A DNA stretch of 64,000 bases from Lithodes maja (lineage: Eukaryota > Arthropoda > Malacostraca > Decapoda > Lithodidae): the NCBI GenBank assembly GCA_037953745.1, contig JBAKBP010006573.1:1-64000 (forward strand). The letters run 5' to 3'. Shown here piece by piece: positions 1 through 10,974 of the stretch; positions within the stretch are counted from its first letter, which is position 1, and each line of letters begins with the position of its first letter. The translations under genes and the position numbers were made by a program. The notes below the pieces were generated by a model. The model was not told the DNA's origin. It was given only the letters and a program-made list of their open reading frames with translations, and did no database searches.

Positions 1-3000
1 GTAGGTTATTGTTGTATTAGGTACTGATTATTCGTTATCACAGGTGTTTATTATACTTTGGCCATCAAATCTTAGGTCTTGTGTCACTTTCACTTAGTTA
101 TATGATTTGTAAACGTTTTATATACAATTTATTGTGTCTTTTTTCACTGATTTATATATTTCTATAGGTTCTAATCATATGAATGTCACTTGGTATATAC
201 ATATGTGTCACTTTCACATATTATTATGGTGGAATTGTATTGGTATCAATTTTCTCATAATACTTGACTTTTTTATTATAATACATTGGTTTTCTTCCAC
301 TTTTTGCCTATATATAATTATAGTGTACATATTGTCATTTTATTTGGCAATTTCAGTATGATTATTAGAACTCCAGCTTGGAGTGGTAATCAGAGAAGCA
401 CTCTACAGCACAGAGTGCCACCTTGCACGCCACACACTCCGTGGTTGACTTTCTACCTGGGTGCGGCCTCACCCTGCTGTGGTAGCAGACATGGCACCGC
501 TTCTGCTGTGTTCTTCCTGCTGCATTCTGAGGCAGGAAACCAAGCTTGTGCCTAAGCATGTATGGACCAGACTGCAAGCGGTCGAGAACGGCGGGCCCAG
601 GATGTGCCACTGCCCTCTGTGGCGTAGCATACTTCTCCAGGAGCTCCGTCAACACCTGCTTTTGGAACCTCCGCAGGCTATTGAACTTCAGGGGTGGGTT
701 CTCATTCCGAAGCCTGTATATATTATAGGCATTCAGAACTGACATGTCCACCATATGCAGAAAGAACTTTTTGTACCATCTGCACGAGGTACGCAGGCAG
801 TCAATGAAGCCTATCTGCATGTCGGACTTGTCCACCAGCCTCATGTTGATGTTGTAGTCCAGGACAGCATCGGGCTTGGTCACCCTGGCCTGGGTGCGGC
901 GATCCACCTTGCCAGTCTCCACCATTTCCCCCTTGTGGATGGTGGTCAGGAGGTTGACCTTCCGCTGGTCGTGCCAGTGGATAGCCAGAATGGGCCCCGA
1001 CTTCTTCTTGAAGACATCACCTTTTTTGGTCTTTGGAGGGAAAGGTGGCATGCCCTTCCTTTTCCCTCGTACTGTGCCTACAGTCCCCGTCTTGCGCTCA
1101 TGCAGGTACTGTGAGAGAGTGGGGGACGTGTAATAGTTGTCCGTGTAGAGGACGTGATTCTTATGGAAGTAGCGGTCCATCATGGCTTGCACCACTGCTC
1201 CGCCAAAGCCAATGAGGGGGTCCACAAGCACGTCCCCTTCCTTCCCGCTGTAGACCAGGAAGTCCAGGACATAGCCAGTTTGGCAGTCGCACAGCACAAA
1301 GAATTTTATGCCAAAGCGATGTCTTTTTGAGGGGATGTACTGCCGGAAGCTGAGTTTTCCCCGGAACAGCACAAGAGACTCGTCAATGACGACCTTGCGG
1401 AAGGGCTTGAAGTAGGAGGTGAAGCGTTCTCGCATCATCTCATACAACGTCCTAATCTTCCACAGCTTGTCTGGGCGGTGGACGTCGGTGTTGGTGACAA
1501 GATGGAGCGCTGCGAGGATATCAAGGTACCGGTCGCGAGCCATATATTTCCCGAAGGCAGGGGTGGAAATCAGATCATTGGTGATCCAATAGTCAGGCAA
1601 CCTATGCTTCTTGACATGAGGCATTAGCATGGTGAGTGCCAGGAACACCATGAATTCTTTATGAGTCACTGGGGTCCACTTCCTCATATGGCCCTTGGTC
1701 ACCTTGCCCAAAAAGTGGACCTGGAATTGGTGCTGCTTGTTTGTCTCTTTGACAACATAGCCTACCACCTCCTCATCAAAGAATGCCTCAAATAGTTCGT
1801 GTGGTGGAGCATTGGGGCCTGCAGGAAAATTGGGGGTAATGCCTGAACCCTCCAGTGCCTCATCAAAAGCTGGCACATCAGGGTTGTATACATCCCCATC
1901 AACTATGTCTTGCCACTGAAAAACGTAGAATGGGTCTTGTCTACGCCGACGAGGAGCTCCAACTGGTGGCCCAGCACGCCCACGGCCAACTCGGGAGGCG
2001 CGCGCCCTAGGGCGGCGAGGGCGTCGGCCAGGGCGGCGGGCAGCAAGACGGGCAGCACGAAGCCGGGCCAAGCGGGTGGGTCGAGGGTCGTCGATGTCCA
2101 TATATTCATCGTCATCGTGGTCATCTTGCCCTGACGGTGGACCTATGTAATCATGGCCAGAGTCTTCAGAGAGGTGCCCTTCATCATCAGTGGCCCCCAC
2201 ATAATCTGGCGGGGAACCAGTGATGCGTGGGCGGCGTGCGGGTGGGCGAGGTGGGGAAGGAGTGGCAGGTGAGGCTGTGTCCTCCCGAGGTCCCGGGCTC
2301 CTTGGCCTGCGACGAGTGATAGAAAGCAATGATTCACTTTCACTAGGCCCAGGTATTGGTGATGCGAGCTCAAAGACTTCTGCAGGAAGACATGTTGAAG
2401 GCGGGAGAGGTGGGGAGGACCGTGGGGAAAGTTGCGGGGACGTATGGCTGGGGCCGGCCGGGGTGGACGCCGCCGCGGGAGCCTCGAACAAAACTCTCTT
2501 ACTTTTCTTAATTTTCTTAGTATATTTTCTACCTTTCCCCTTTTCGGCAGCAGTATGTCTCCTGTCGGGGGACCTAGGAGGCAAATAGGCCGAAAGTGGG
2601 GGGTCCTCAACCCTTGGCAATGGTGGGGGTGGTGGGGAAGAATGCGGGGCATCCGGGTCATCTTGGGTGGCGTGGGTAGATAAGGGAGACAATGGCGGTC
2701 GAGAAGGGTCACCATGCTGACCCTCACTCACAGCCTCATCCTCACCAAGTATTTTTGCTTGTTCCCTAGCTGCCGCGGCCGCCTTCTCAAGTATTTTTCG
2801 CTTGTACAAATGTAGCTTGAAAGGCGATTTACCTGGGGAAGGGCTTGGAGTCGTGTCACTTATGCGAAATTTGGTGAGTGACCTTGAACTCTCCCACTCA
2901 CTCACTCTCTCAAGTTCACTGTCTTTAGGTAAACCAGCTTCCTCAACAACTGGTACATTACCTTCATCACTCTCATCACTGTCAAATTCTCTCGCAAATC

Positions 3001-3443
3001 CCAGGAATTGTTCTTTATCACTCTCATGGCCATAATCACTCGACTTATAATTACTGGAGTGGTCACTCACTTCTTCATCAATCTTATGCTTGGCATCAGC
3101 TTTCTCATAAAGTCTCAAAGTCTTCTCAATACCTCCGGGAGATAACACATTTAGGCGATGGCGTCGGGGTAAGGCACGACGCACTAGCAAGGGCGTCGTA
3201 GGAAGCCCGCTGTCGGACACGGCGGAATCACTATTTGGTGTACTGTCCATGATGGCGTCGGGGTAGGTACTGTTGTTGTGGCGTCGTTTACGCCGGGTGG
3301 CGCCACCTACCGTCCCATGATACCAAAATGTACGCGCGGCTTTCGAAAAGCAAGCATGCAAGCAAGGGGCGTACAAGAGGCCATCCGGGTTGCGCGGGCC
3401 GAGTTTATTATGGGCGTACAAGAGGTCATCCGGGTTGGAGGGG
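1..3443 (-). mobile_element. piggyBac element Pb1, left end outside window
   Basis: DNA transposon of the piggyBac superfamily. The right end abuts TTAA at 3444-3447, the family's obligate target. The first 350 bases closely match 54418-54690, the transposase 3' flank of Pb2, so the missing left terminus should lie roughly 470 bp before base 1. The 3' flank carries repeated GTGTCACTTTCACTT-like motifs (about 82, 135 and 207), shared with Pb2 and Pb3. The insertion interrupts ORF1 of the minus-strand DIRS-B1 element, so Pb1 is younger than DIRS-B1. Confidence 0.9.
365..3250 (-). CDS. piggyBac transposase, intact (961 aa)
   Basis: Cut-and-paste transposase of the DDE_Tnp_1_7 (PGBD4-like) family, acting in the nucleus on TTAA-flanked ends. 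The open frame extends upstream, but I chose ATG at 3250 (MDSTPNSDS) because Pb2 has an ATG at the aligned place (MDTSPKS). Residues 1 to about 470 are an acidic, Ser/Pro- and Arg-rich low-complexity region, longer than in typical piggyBac proteins. The catalytic domain runs about 475-870, with Asp623 in VIDESLV, Asp704 in YTDNYYTSP, Asp807 in LVDKSDM and the accessory Asp810, matching the known DDD triad plus its neighbour. The last 45 residues form a Cys/His-rich zinc-binding domain (RCHVC, ECVACK, CFSDYH) of the kind that binds the transposon ends. No stop or frameshift is seen, so the enzyme may be active or recently so. Confidence 0.92.
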   Translation of the reverse strand: MDSTPNSDSAVSDSGLPTTPLLVRRALPRRHRLNVLSPGGIEKTLRLYEKADAKHKIDEEVSDHSSNYKSSDYGHESDKEQFLGFAREFDSDESDEGNVPVVEEAGLPKDSELERVSEWESSRSLTKFRISDTTPSPSPGKSPFKLHLYKRKILEKAAAAAREQAKILGEDEAVSEGQHGDPSRPPLSPLSTHATQDDPDAPHSSPPPPPLPRVEDPPLSAYLPPRSPDRRHTAAEKGKGRKYTKKIKKSKRVLFEAPAAASTPAGPSHTSPQLSPRSSPPLPPSTCLPAEVFELASPIPGPSESESLLSITRRRPRSPGPREDTASPATPSPPRPPARRPRITGSPPDYVGATDDEGHLSEDSGHDYIGPPSGQDDHDDDEYMDIDDPRPTRLARLRAARLAARRPGRRPRRPRARASRVGRGRAGPPVGAPRRRRQDPFYVFQWQDIVDGDVYNPDVPAFDEALEGSGITPNFPAGPNAPPHELFEAFFDEEVVGYVVKETNKQHQFQVHFLGKVTKGHMRKWTPVTHKEFMVFLALTMLMPHVKKHRLPDYWITNDLISTPAFGKYMARDRYLDILAALHLVTNTDVHRPDKLWKIRTLYEMMRERFTSYFKPFRKVVIDESLVLFRGKLSFRQYIPSKRHRFGIKFFVLCDCQTGYVLDFLVYSGKEGDVLVDPLIGFGGAVVQAMMDRYFHKNHVLYTDNYYTSPTLSQYLHERKTGTVGTVRGKRKGMPPFPPKTKKGDVFKKKSGPILAIHWHDQRKVNLLTTIHKGEMVETGKVDRRTQARVTKPDAVLDYNINMRLVDKSDMQIGFIDCLRTSCRWYKKFFLHMVDMSVLNAYNIYRLRNENPPLKFNSLRRFQKQVLTELLEKYATPQRAVAHPGPAVLDRLQSGPYMLRHKLGFLPQNAAGRTQQKRCHVCYHSRVRPHPGRKSTTECVACKVALCAVECFSDYHSKLEF

Positions 3444-3447
3444 TTAA

Positions 3448-5755
3448 AGAGGGAGTGAGCACTGGTGACATGACCACCTGATTCGCAATGCGATCAGGCA
3501 GTTTTCGGACTAAGGACATTCTGAGGTCTTGTCTCGCTCGTACCGCCTCAAGCAAGGCGGTGCGGATGTCACCCAAAGATTGGATCGACGACTGAAGAAG
3601 CAGTCGCCGGGACAATTCAACCGATCGTCTGGCATCCGCGTCTGCGATTGCCTGAGTGGACCGGAGCAAAGACTTTGCTACCTGTTGAGACACTATGTAT
3701 TGAGAGAACAGGCAAAAAGCTTTCCCCCTTAGCCTAAATTCTCGGTCTAGGTGAGTTGGGGTAAGGGTAGTGAAAGGGTCTTTTAGCTCACAAAGATTAA
3801 TTTTAGGGGCAGCTAAGAAAGCAAACAAACCTGAAGGGACTCCGCCGGCAGAACACACTGGCATGGAGAACCAAGAATGAGTATCTTGAGGGATCTGGTG
3901 GGAAGTTTTGGAAGTAAATGTGGTCGCAAAGTTTTGAGCCTCTGTCTCCCATTCCACCCAAGGTCCTGGACCCAACTGCCCCACCTTCAAGACTGGATTA
4001 GCGGCTGCGTCTGTGACGGTTTGCAAATCAAGTTCTGGAGCGAGAGCTGACAGAGTCTTAATGTCATTAAACCCATCAAGCTTAGACCAGTCTGAAAACA
4101 ATTTTGAAGCTGAGGCAGGGGGTAAAGCTGGCTTAGAAGCATAAACAAAATAGTCCTGGTGATAATAACTAGGTATAGCCTTTATATTGACATCTAGTAC
4201 ATTTCCCAAAGTATCCAAGGCCCTTAATTTCTTAGATTTATTGCCCTGGATGACCCACTCACGCGGTACCGGGAGTTCCCCTGACAAGGTAGGTTGGGCG
4301 ATCTCTGGTTTAGTGGGGGGTCAAAATGACCCATGACTCGTCGGGTCCGTAAAGCAAGGGCATAGCTACCTTTCTGAGAGGCGCTTTGTCGAGAGGGGGT
4401 GGATTGACATCCGTTATAACCCTTACATGTGAAGTGGTCAATGCCGCCGTAGCAGGCCTAGTAACCACTGATGGTGACAGAGGGGGAGGGTAAGGGATCT
4501 GAGTCAAAGCAATAGAAGTCATCAGAGGCCGTACCGTAGAGCTTGTCGTGGGAGCTCCCAAATCCACTGTGGGAGTTTCCTGTTGTTGGCCAAAATTTTT
4601 AGATAAAGCATTACTAAGTAGCCCATCAATTTCCTGTGCAGTGACAAATTGACTTGATGATGTACTCACTGGTGAATCATTAATATCCTGCGCGGCGTCT
4701 AAGCCTGAACCTGACTCTTGCCCTTCCATATCCGATATCATTGAAACTTCGTCTTTATCATCCTGTTCCTCCTGAGAAGATCCCGCCGAAGCTGGGGTAC
4801 CTTGTTGCCAAGATAAGTCAGGAATAGAGGATGGGATCGCCGCGTCCCGGTGGACGTCAGCCACTGTGTGAATAGTTTGAGCCGGAAGTGGGTGGTCAGA
4901 TCCTGGCCGAGAATATCGCCAAACATCGAGGCCTTGGCCTACACTCCCTTGGGAGTCTGAAACACTCTCAATCACTGAGCCCCCTGAACTCTCCAATTCC
5001 AGGGTTAAAATGTTAATGGGTAAATCATCTTTAGGTACAGGCACTAAACTGGACCCTTGAGACCGAACACAAACCCTGTCTGGGGTAGAGGTATGATGAG
5101 AAGCACTAGAAACTGGTGAATGTCGGGAGGCCTTTCTATCATGGGAATCCTTTTTGGAAGATTTATGGCTGCGGTGTGACCGTGAACTACTCTTCGATTT
5201 GGAGGATTTATCGCCGTGACCACTGGTGGAACTTTCCGTCTTACTCTTCTTACTCGATGGTGAAGAGGCAAGACTAGGTGGCTGGTGTCTGAGAGGTGAC
5301 CTAGACCGAGATCTCTCCCGAGACGAGGAAGCTGCCGCCGGGGGTGTAGGCTCTCTTTGACGTTTCATAGTGGTAGCAGAAGACACAGAACCCTGACCAG
5401 TCTCCGCCGGCTTACGACTAGTTACTCGAGAGGAACGTTTAGGGGGAGGGTGCTCGAAAAGAAGCCTATCCCAAAGAGGGACGTTGTCACATTGAAGTGA
5501 CTTATGAGCTACAATCGTAGTATACGCTGACATCTGTTGCCTAATCTCTTGTAAGGCGACCGCTGCGGTCTTATCATTGTCGCGGAGGACCTTGACACTC
5601 AATTGGGAGCAAAAGGAACAGTTACGCATCACCCACAGACCCCTTGAACGGTCTAGACATTTAACACACTTGATGCAAAGAGTGTGCGCAAAAATAGGGA
5701 TACCGGCACAGGTAGGGGTAATGCATAAAGCAAAAACTGGGGCAAAGGTAGCCAT
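3448..5755 (-). pseudogene. gag-like ORF1 of DIRS-B1, frameshifted and cut by Pb1
   Basis: Starts at ATG 5755. The N-terminus has a zinc-binding-like pattern of two spaced Cys, then HTLCIKC, then CSFC, followed by a long Ser/Arg/Lys-rich region (about residues 130-220) and an acidic Ser/Asp region. The first frame stops at 4310. The second frame (PREWVIQGNKSKK onward) resumes immediately and can be joined through a run of six C at about 4316, so a one-base indel is the likely break. The second part (PGPWVEW, then HLDREFRLRGKAF) ends where Pb1 is inserted; codons beyond 3444 come from the transposon. A homologous N-terminus is encoded at 49904-50340. Function is inferred from position and zinc motif; the sequence family is not otherwise recognised. 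Confidence 0.6.
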
Positions 5756-6173
5756 GACAGAGACTGGTGGGGAAAACTACTGCAGGGTCTGTATTGGTCT
5801 GCCGGAGCCCAGCTCTGGAAAAAAAGAAAATTTCCAGGAATTAATGCTCATAAGGTTAACCCAACATGTTCGCACACACGTGTTAATAACCCGCCGGGTA
5901 ACGAGACGTAATGTCACAACGATCACAGCTCGCTACGCGGCGGGACCCTATAAAGATTTCAGAATATCTAAACATGTCTTAAGAAAGTTAAGAATACCCT
6001 CTGACATAATATAAAGGACCAGAATGGCGTTTATAGTCTTTCCGGTGGTGACTGTTTCAAGATTCAATTTTGGAAAACAACCCCCCACAAAGACGCCGGC
6101 ACCTGAATTAATTAGCAGAATAACACAGGGCAGGCTGATACGAGATCTGATTTCTAACGAATTGTCACAAAAG

Positions 6174-6354
6174 ATCGCCGTAAGTTTGAAGGCGGCGATA
6201 CAATAACGTATCTCGCAATTAACTGGTTAACGAAATTGAATTGTAAATTCCTTATTTCCTCCTTCCAGGAGCACCCGCCGGGTGTGAAAAATTTGTGAAA
6301 AAAGATGTTAACCTTAATTGAACCTTCGATCGCCGTAAGTGTGAAGGCGGCGAT
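6174..6354. repeat. paired ATCGCCG/CGGCGAT hairpins in the DIRS-B leader
   Basis: Two short inverted repeats, 6174-6199 and 6329-6354, each ATCGCCG, 12 bases, CGGCGAT. They sit 155 bp apart between copies of a CACCCGCCGGGTG motif (about 6271 and 6426). The matching leader at 49310-49490 keeps both hairpins in slightly altered form. They may be RNA hairpins or protein sites; the role is unknown. Confidence 0.55.
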
Positions 6355-6810
6355 ACATATAGTATCACTAAAATGGATCGGTTAACTAACTGAATGACCA
6401 AGTCGTTCATCCCACCCTACCAAGGTGCACCCGCCGGGTGAGATGTAAAAACGTTAACCCCATAAGTTCCTGTCCCCACTTCTTTGTAAAAGATCGCCGG
6501 GGAGGAAAGCCCTCAACAACAGCTAGGTTTTTCCTATGGTTTGTAAAACCGGGTAGAAAAACTTCATAACATATGTCCGCATGAACAATGTTAGATGGGT
6601 ACAGCCAATCCGCCGGGAATCTTAGGGAGCCTGAAACAGGCACCAACACAGAGACGCAGTCCTGGAGAGCCACAGACACCTCATCGCCGGGGACACAAGC
6701 CTGTGTTGAAACCACGCGTGGCCCAACACGGCTCTCGGCCGGGATTTTTCATGGTGTAACCGAGAAAAACCCGCCGGAAAGTAACCCACCCCGTTCGGAA
6801 ACCATCTGAA

Positions 6811-7886
6811 AGGCCTTTGACAAAGTTCCCCACAAACGTTTACTGCTAAAACTAAAAGCGCATGGAATACAAGACGGTGTGTTGAAATGGATAGAAAATT
6901 GGCTCAGCAACAGAAAGCAAAGGGTAGTCATAAACGGTAAGGCATCTAAATGGACCAATGTAAGTAGCGGGGTACCCCAGGGATCGGTACTAGGACCAAT
7001 TCTCTTTCTAATTTACATCAACGACATAGATGAGGGTCTCACCTGCACAATCTCAAAATTTGCTGACGATACAAAAATTGCAAATAGCGTACTCTCAAAA
7101 GAACAAGTTGACGATATGCAACACAATCTAGATAAATTGTCATGTTGGGCCCAAATTTGGCAAATGAGTTTCAATGCGGATAAATGTAAAGTACTACATG
7201 TCGGATACCTAAATGAGAAAGCAAACTATTCGATGAATGGCACTCAGCTTAAGAATGTAAACAGAGAAACCGATCTGGGAGTAACAATATCGAGTAACCT
7301 AAAACCGAGTCAACAATGTTCAGAAGTTGTTAAGAAGGCAAACAAAATAATTGGCTTTATAGGCAGGTCATTTGAGCATAAATCCAAAGAAGTTATCCTA
7401 ACCCTTTACAATTCCTTAGTCCGCCCTCTTCTGGAATACTGCGTTCAATCCTGGTGCCCTTATTACCAAAAAGATATAAACAAGCTAGAACGAGTTCAAC
7501 GTAGAGTTACCAAAATGATACCTAGCCTAAAGAACAAACCATACGAAGAGCGTCTTAGAGAATTAAATCTATTTCCTTTAACCCAGCGCAGATTAAGAGG
7601 TGACTTAATTCAAGTGTTCAAAATCATCAAAGGCATCGACAATATGAACTGTAGTAAGTACTTCACTATCGACCAATCTAATTACACGCGGGGAAACGGT
7701 TGCAAAATTATTGGTAAATCTTTTAACTCGCACGAATCTAAGAATTTCTTCTTCAATCGAGTTGTCAACTTGTGGAATGGGCTTCCCCGAAACGTTATAG
7801 ACTGCATCACCGTTGATTCATTTAAACTCCGCCTAGACAAATATCTCTCATCAAACCCGCGACTGACTGCATTTGTAAATGAATAA
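6811..7886 (+). pseudogene. reverse transcriptase fragment, CR1/Jockey-type LINE
   Basis: Open reading frame from the insertion junction to the stop at 7886. There is no native start: a TGA lies just upstream at 6807 and the 5' part is missing. Motifs in order are KAFDKVPHKR (motif A region), GVPQGSVLGP (motif B) and FADDTK (the YxDD box with Phe at the first position), then a thumb region and the LINE C-terminal pattern (LEYCVQSWCP, LERVQRRVTK, NLWNGLP). The endonuclease is absent, so it is a dead-on-arrival copy. The frame is otherwise clean, suggesting a fairly recent insertion. Confidence 0.85.
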
Positions 7887-8102
7887 CTTTATTTTATCCC
7901 CTCCTCAGTTACTAACCCATCTGTCCTCTACTAACTTCCTAATCCTGCCACGGACATTAGTTCCAGGGCAGTAATTCCCTTTCCAATGTTCCCTTACCCA
8001 CTCTAAACCACTGTTTGGACACTTGATCCTCAGTGTTTTGGAGGACAAGCAACCTAGAAGGATCACTAGATCTGTTGTTGCTTGATTTCCTTTGTACTCC
8101 TT
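6811..8102 (+). mobile_element. 5'-truncated CR1-like LINE in the DIRS-B1 leader
   Basis: Non-LTR fragment inserted in the DIRS-B1 leader. DIRS-B sequence is contiguous in the other copy (48700-48900) where this one is interrupted. TGAA at 6807-6810 and 8103-8106 may be the target duplication. It contains the 3' half of an RT ORF and about 215 bp of 3' UTR. Confidence 0.7.
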
Positions 8103-8227
8103 TGAACGCGCAGAGGACCCGAGAGAAAGCCAAGCACGACTAGCCTAGGGACCACACAATAATCCGTGGAATTAGCCAATACACAACTAAACCAGGAAAC
8201 ATACATAGTCCGAGGAATTAGCCAATA

Positions 8228-8689
8228 CAGTCCTCCCTCGGGTAGCGCGGGTATATCGTACTGGGACCGCGCCGCGCTACGCAAACACGCGCTACACAAA
8301 GCAAAGAACTTATGGGATTAATTCTATTGGTTCTGACGACTTCCCCAAAGTCACCTTTTTGACCATTTACCACCCAATAACCTTACCAAATATGGATCAA
8401 ACATTAGTAACAGACAACCTAACCCTATTTTACAGATCATATCTATGAAATGATGGGCTGGTTGATTGAGTTCCAACTCTCAACAATGAAGTCAATTCCC
8501 ATTTTTATGTGGAATTGCTTCCAAAATTGGAACGAGTCTACCGAATCTGACGTCACGGCCGAGCCCCCAGCCGACCACAGAGCGTGCTACATAAACAAAA
8601 CAGTGTTAGATGCTGACTTGGCACACTAGGGGTACCCGCGTTAGACCAAAACCGCACTGTCCAAAGCCGCGCTACCCGAGGGAGGACTG
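8228..8689. mobile_element. TA-flanked MITE (Tc1/mariner- or pogo-type), 462 bp
   Basis: Perfect terminal inverted repeats of at least 23 bp begin CAGTCCTCCCTCGGGTAG. The target TA is duplicated at 8226-8227 and 8690-8691. The DIRS-B2 copy at 48700-48740 shows the uninterrupted site (CCAATACACAAC on the opposite strand), which proves the boundaries. There is no coding potential. Confidence 0.88.
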
Positions 8690-9593
8690 TACACAACTAA
8701 ACCCGGATACACATGACACAGGAGGACATATTTATAAAATAAACAATAACACTTGTACATGTGGTAAAGCTACGAGCGGCTGGCTAGGCCTAAGTAGACG
8801 GCATAAGAAATGTTGAAATAAAAACAAAAACACTGGAAATATAACAACAGGAACCACCGCCAACACACCACTGTAGCAAATACTTCCGACAAAGGGAAGA
8901 CCGACTCGGGACCCAGAAAAAGCTTCACTAAGTGAAGAAAAATACGCTGGGAACGTCAGTAAGCAACGCTTACCTCATCAGAAAGATAAAAGGCAGCATA
9001 AAAAACGCGTAATGAAAGCCGCCTGCATCACAAGCTAACTCAACTGTGAAAAGTTCACATGTCCACAACAGGACCACGAGGGTACATCCGAAATAGATGC
9101 CCCAAACACACGACCCAAAATACACTGCACTGCGGGCAACCAGCCCAGGACACTCCTGCTACGCATATCCTAACCTTACTCGATACATCCCGGAGTAAAC
9201 AAATGAGAAAAAACTCACTAGGGACGCAGCAAATGCGGAACCAGCGGAGCGTGGGGAGACACGTCCGGGCAGGCTGAGCGCAGAGCAGAGAAGGAAGAAT
9301 GACGCCTGAATCAGCGTCTGGTCAAAGATCCACACAAGTACATCCACGATATGATGGAAAGCTTATTGGATAGTTATTCTTATTTTCTTTTTGTTTTTAT
9401 TTTTTACAAAGTTTTTTCGTAGTGAGAACCCAATTCATTATGACTGAAGCCATGAGTGAGGTCGCGTGCGCTCATGATGAAGGCTCCTCAGTTTTTTAAA
9501 TGCTCTGCGCGGTAGATTCAAACTACGGCGGATTAGTGTTTGAAGAGGATGCCTTATGTAATAGGCATGTTCGTCAATGATGGAGGGGCCACT

Positions 9594-10028
9594 AATAAAT
9601 ATACTCCTGTTTGTGAGGCCATGGCGGTTTCGGAACCTCCACAACCACCCCTCGCTAGCCTTGAAGTCTGGGTGATGAAGATGCTGTCCGAAGCGTTCTG
9701 CTGCATGTTGTATCTCGATGCCTCTCACTGGTACGCCCTCAGCACGAAGTTGTTGGTACCACTTCAGCACTGCGTCGTCGATGTCTTGATAGGCTAGCTT
9801 GGCCTTGCGAAAGATCTTGGCGGTAGAAGGACCATGAAGCACAGCTGTGCCATGATGCCGGACTTTTTCCTTGTCTCGGATGAAATCGTAGATTGTCGAT
9901 CTGCCTAAGCTATACTTCTCCTGAAGCTGCTTGGCTTTCATCCCACTGTCCAGATCCTTTAACATCTGTAGCTTTGTTTCTAGTGATACAGAAGTCACCT
10001 TACGCTTAGGCTTATCCTTGGGAGGCAT
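9594..10028 (-). pseudogene. Tigger-type transposase N-terminus (CENP-B-like DNA-binding region)
   Basis: The ORF starts MPPKDKPKRKVTSVS at 10028. It shows the two helix-turn-helix parts of pogo/Tigger/CENP-B proteins: a Psq-type HTH (KLQMLKDLDSG, then LGRSTIYDFI, about residues 15-55) and a Tc5/CENP-B-type HTH (KWYQQLRAEGVPVRG to WLWRFRNRHGL, about 85-140). After NRSI the reading runs into DIRS-B terminal sequence, so the DDE catalytic domain is lost. The codons following the junction, up to 9438, are fortuitous. Confidence 0.8.
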
Positions 10029-10436
10029 GGTGAACAAAATAATGGCACGCGTCGATGTGTAACACAACAGAGCTTGGTGCGGACTGACGCTCCCAGCCTC
10101 CCACGCTCGAACCTCGGTCCCCGGATGTAAGATGGCGTCGGACCTCCCTTCTGTTTCTCGGATATTCACCCATATTGTCCGGTGACTTGAGGTGGCATCC
10201 GACACGTCATCCTTTGTCGGACACCGTTACGACACATTTCGGAAATATTCGAGATATCAGAGGATGGTTATGACGGACATTTTCCGAATACTTATATAAA
10301 GTCCGACAACGTCAGAGACGGTCGGAACGATGCCGGAAATGTCCGAAATACGGAAGTGAATGTCCGAGAGGCCGTAGCCAGTCCGAGTAGTGCGGGTTTC
10401 CGACTTCTAGAGGTCCGAGATAGCGAGGGTTTACTG
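9594..10436 (-). mobile_element. pogo/Tigger transposon, 5' part, broken by DIRS-B1
   Basis: The outer terminus at 10436, read inward, is CAGTAAACCCTCGC next to TA (10437-10438), typical of pogo/Tigger ends. The interior is rich in short GTCCGA/TCGGAC-like repeats (10200-10400). The transposase gene starts at 10028 and is interrupted at about 9593 by the DIRS-B1 end. Confidence 0.75.
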
Positions 10437-10974
10437 TAATTAACAACGCACCTTAGCGGACAAGTTGACTTTACAGGTCATGAAAAGGAATATTTATAAT
10501 TACGGATAAACACCAATCATGACAATGGCTAATGTTAAGTACTGTATGTATATAATCATGCAATCAGTGTTATTCAAAATATCTTGAAACATTGTTTTTC
10601 ATAAATTTCCACCGAAGACAGGTAGTTACATCCGAAAGTCAATACGTTGTCGGACCATGGGTATTATAATTTCCACTGAAAACGTGGCTAAGCTCATCTG
10701 CTGAACTTTTAGTAAACATTCTACATATCCCCCATTCCTTGTTACGGACCAAGATAAGCCTAATCACACAAATTGGTGACTTTACGCTAACTTTATGCCA
10801 GCATAACATAATATCCTGTTGTAACCATATCTAGCCTAACTTAACTTGCACTAAGTCAACCCCAAACCATAAAATGCAGGCATGTTGAAATTTTGAAGTA
10901 CACTTGGCAACATTAACCACATGCAGGGTATGATCCTCCTTGAGTTCAGTTTTAATTACAGTAATGAGTTTAAA
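10437..10974. other. AT-rich non-coding stretch, probable METTL4-like intron
   Basis: No ORF, RNA gene or recognised repeat was seen. It lies between the Tigger terminus and a decayed LINE and is most simply intron upstream of the exon at 11577. Confidence 0.4.

Larger units (their letters stand above)
3444..9593 (-). mobile_element. DIRS-B1, 5' part of a DIRS-like retrotransposon
   Basis: Read on the minus strand from about 9593. It has a terminal region (9593-8700), a long leader with palindromic motifs (8100-5800) and a gag-like ORF1 from 5755. The same order recurs on the plus strand at 47822-50340 (DIRS-B2), which fixes the outer end near 9593 (TATTAGTGGCCCCTCC in both). The leader is interrupted by a TA-flanked MITE (8228-8689) and a LINE fragment (6811-8102), and ORF1 is cut by Pb1 at 3444. 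No RT or recombinase of this family is in the window. Assignment to DIRS rests on the zinc motif of ORF1, shared in spacing with DIRS-A ORF1, and on DIRS-B ends occurring in inverted orientation. Confidence 0.6.

Noticed and set aside
3251..3421. Upstream extension of the Pb1 transposase
   Set aside because: It opens with TTG and runs through the transposon's right terminal region. The ATG at 3250 is shared with Pb2.
4287..4320. Programmed frameshift in DIRS-B ORF1
   Set aside because: The C6 run looks like a simple indel. No slippery heptamer or downstream structure was evident, and the copy is already broken.
4310..5755. Endogenous virus gene
   Set aside because: The Ser/Arg-rich ORF1 is flanked by repeat termini shared with other DIRS-B copies, so a retrotransposon gag-like origin is simpler.
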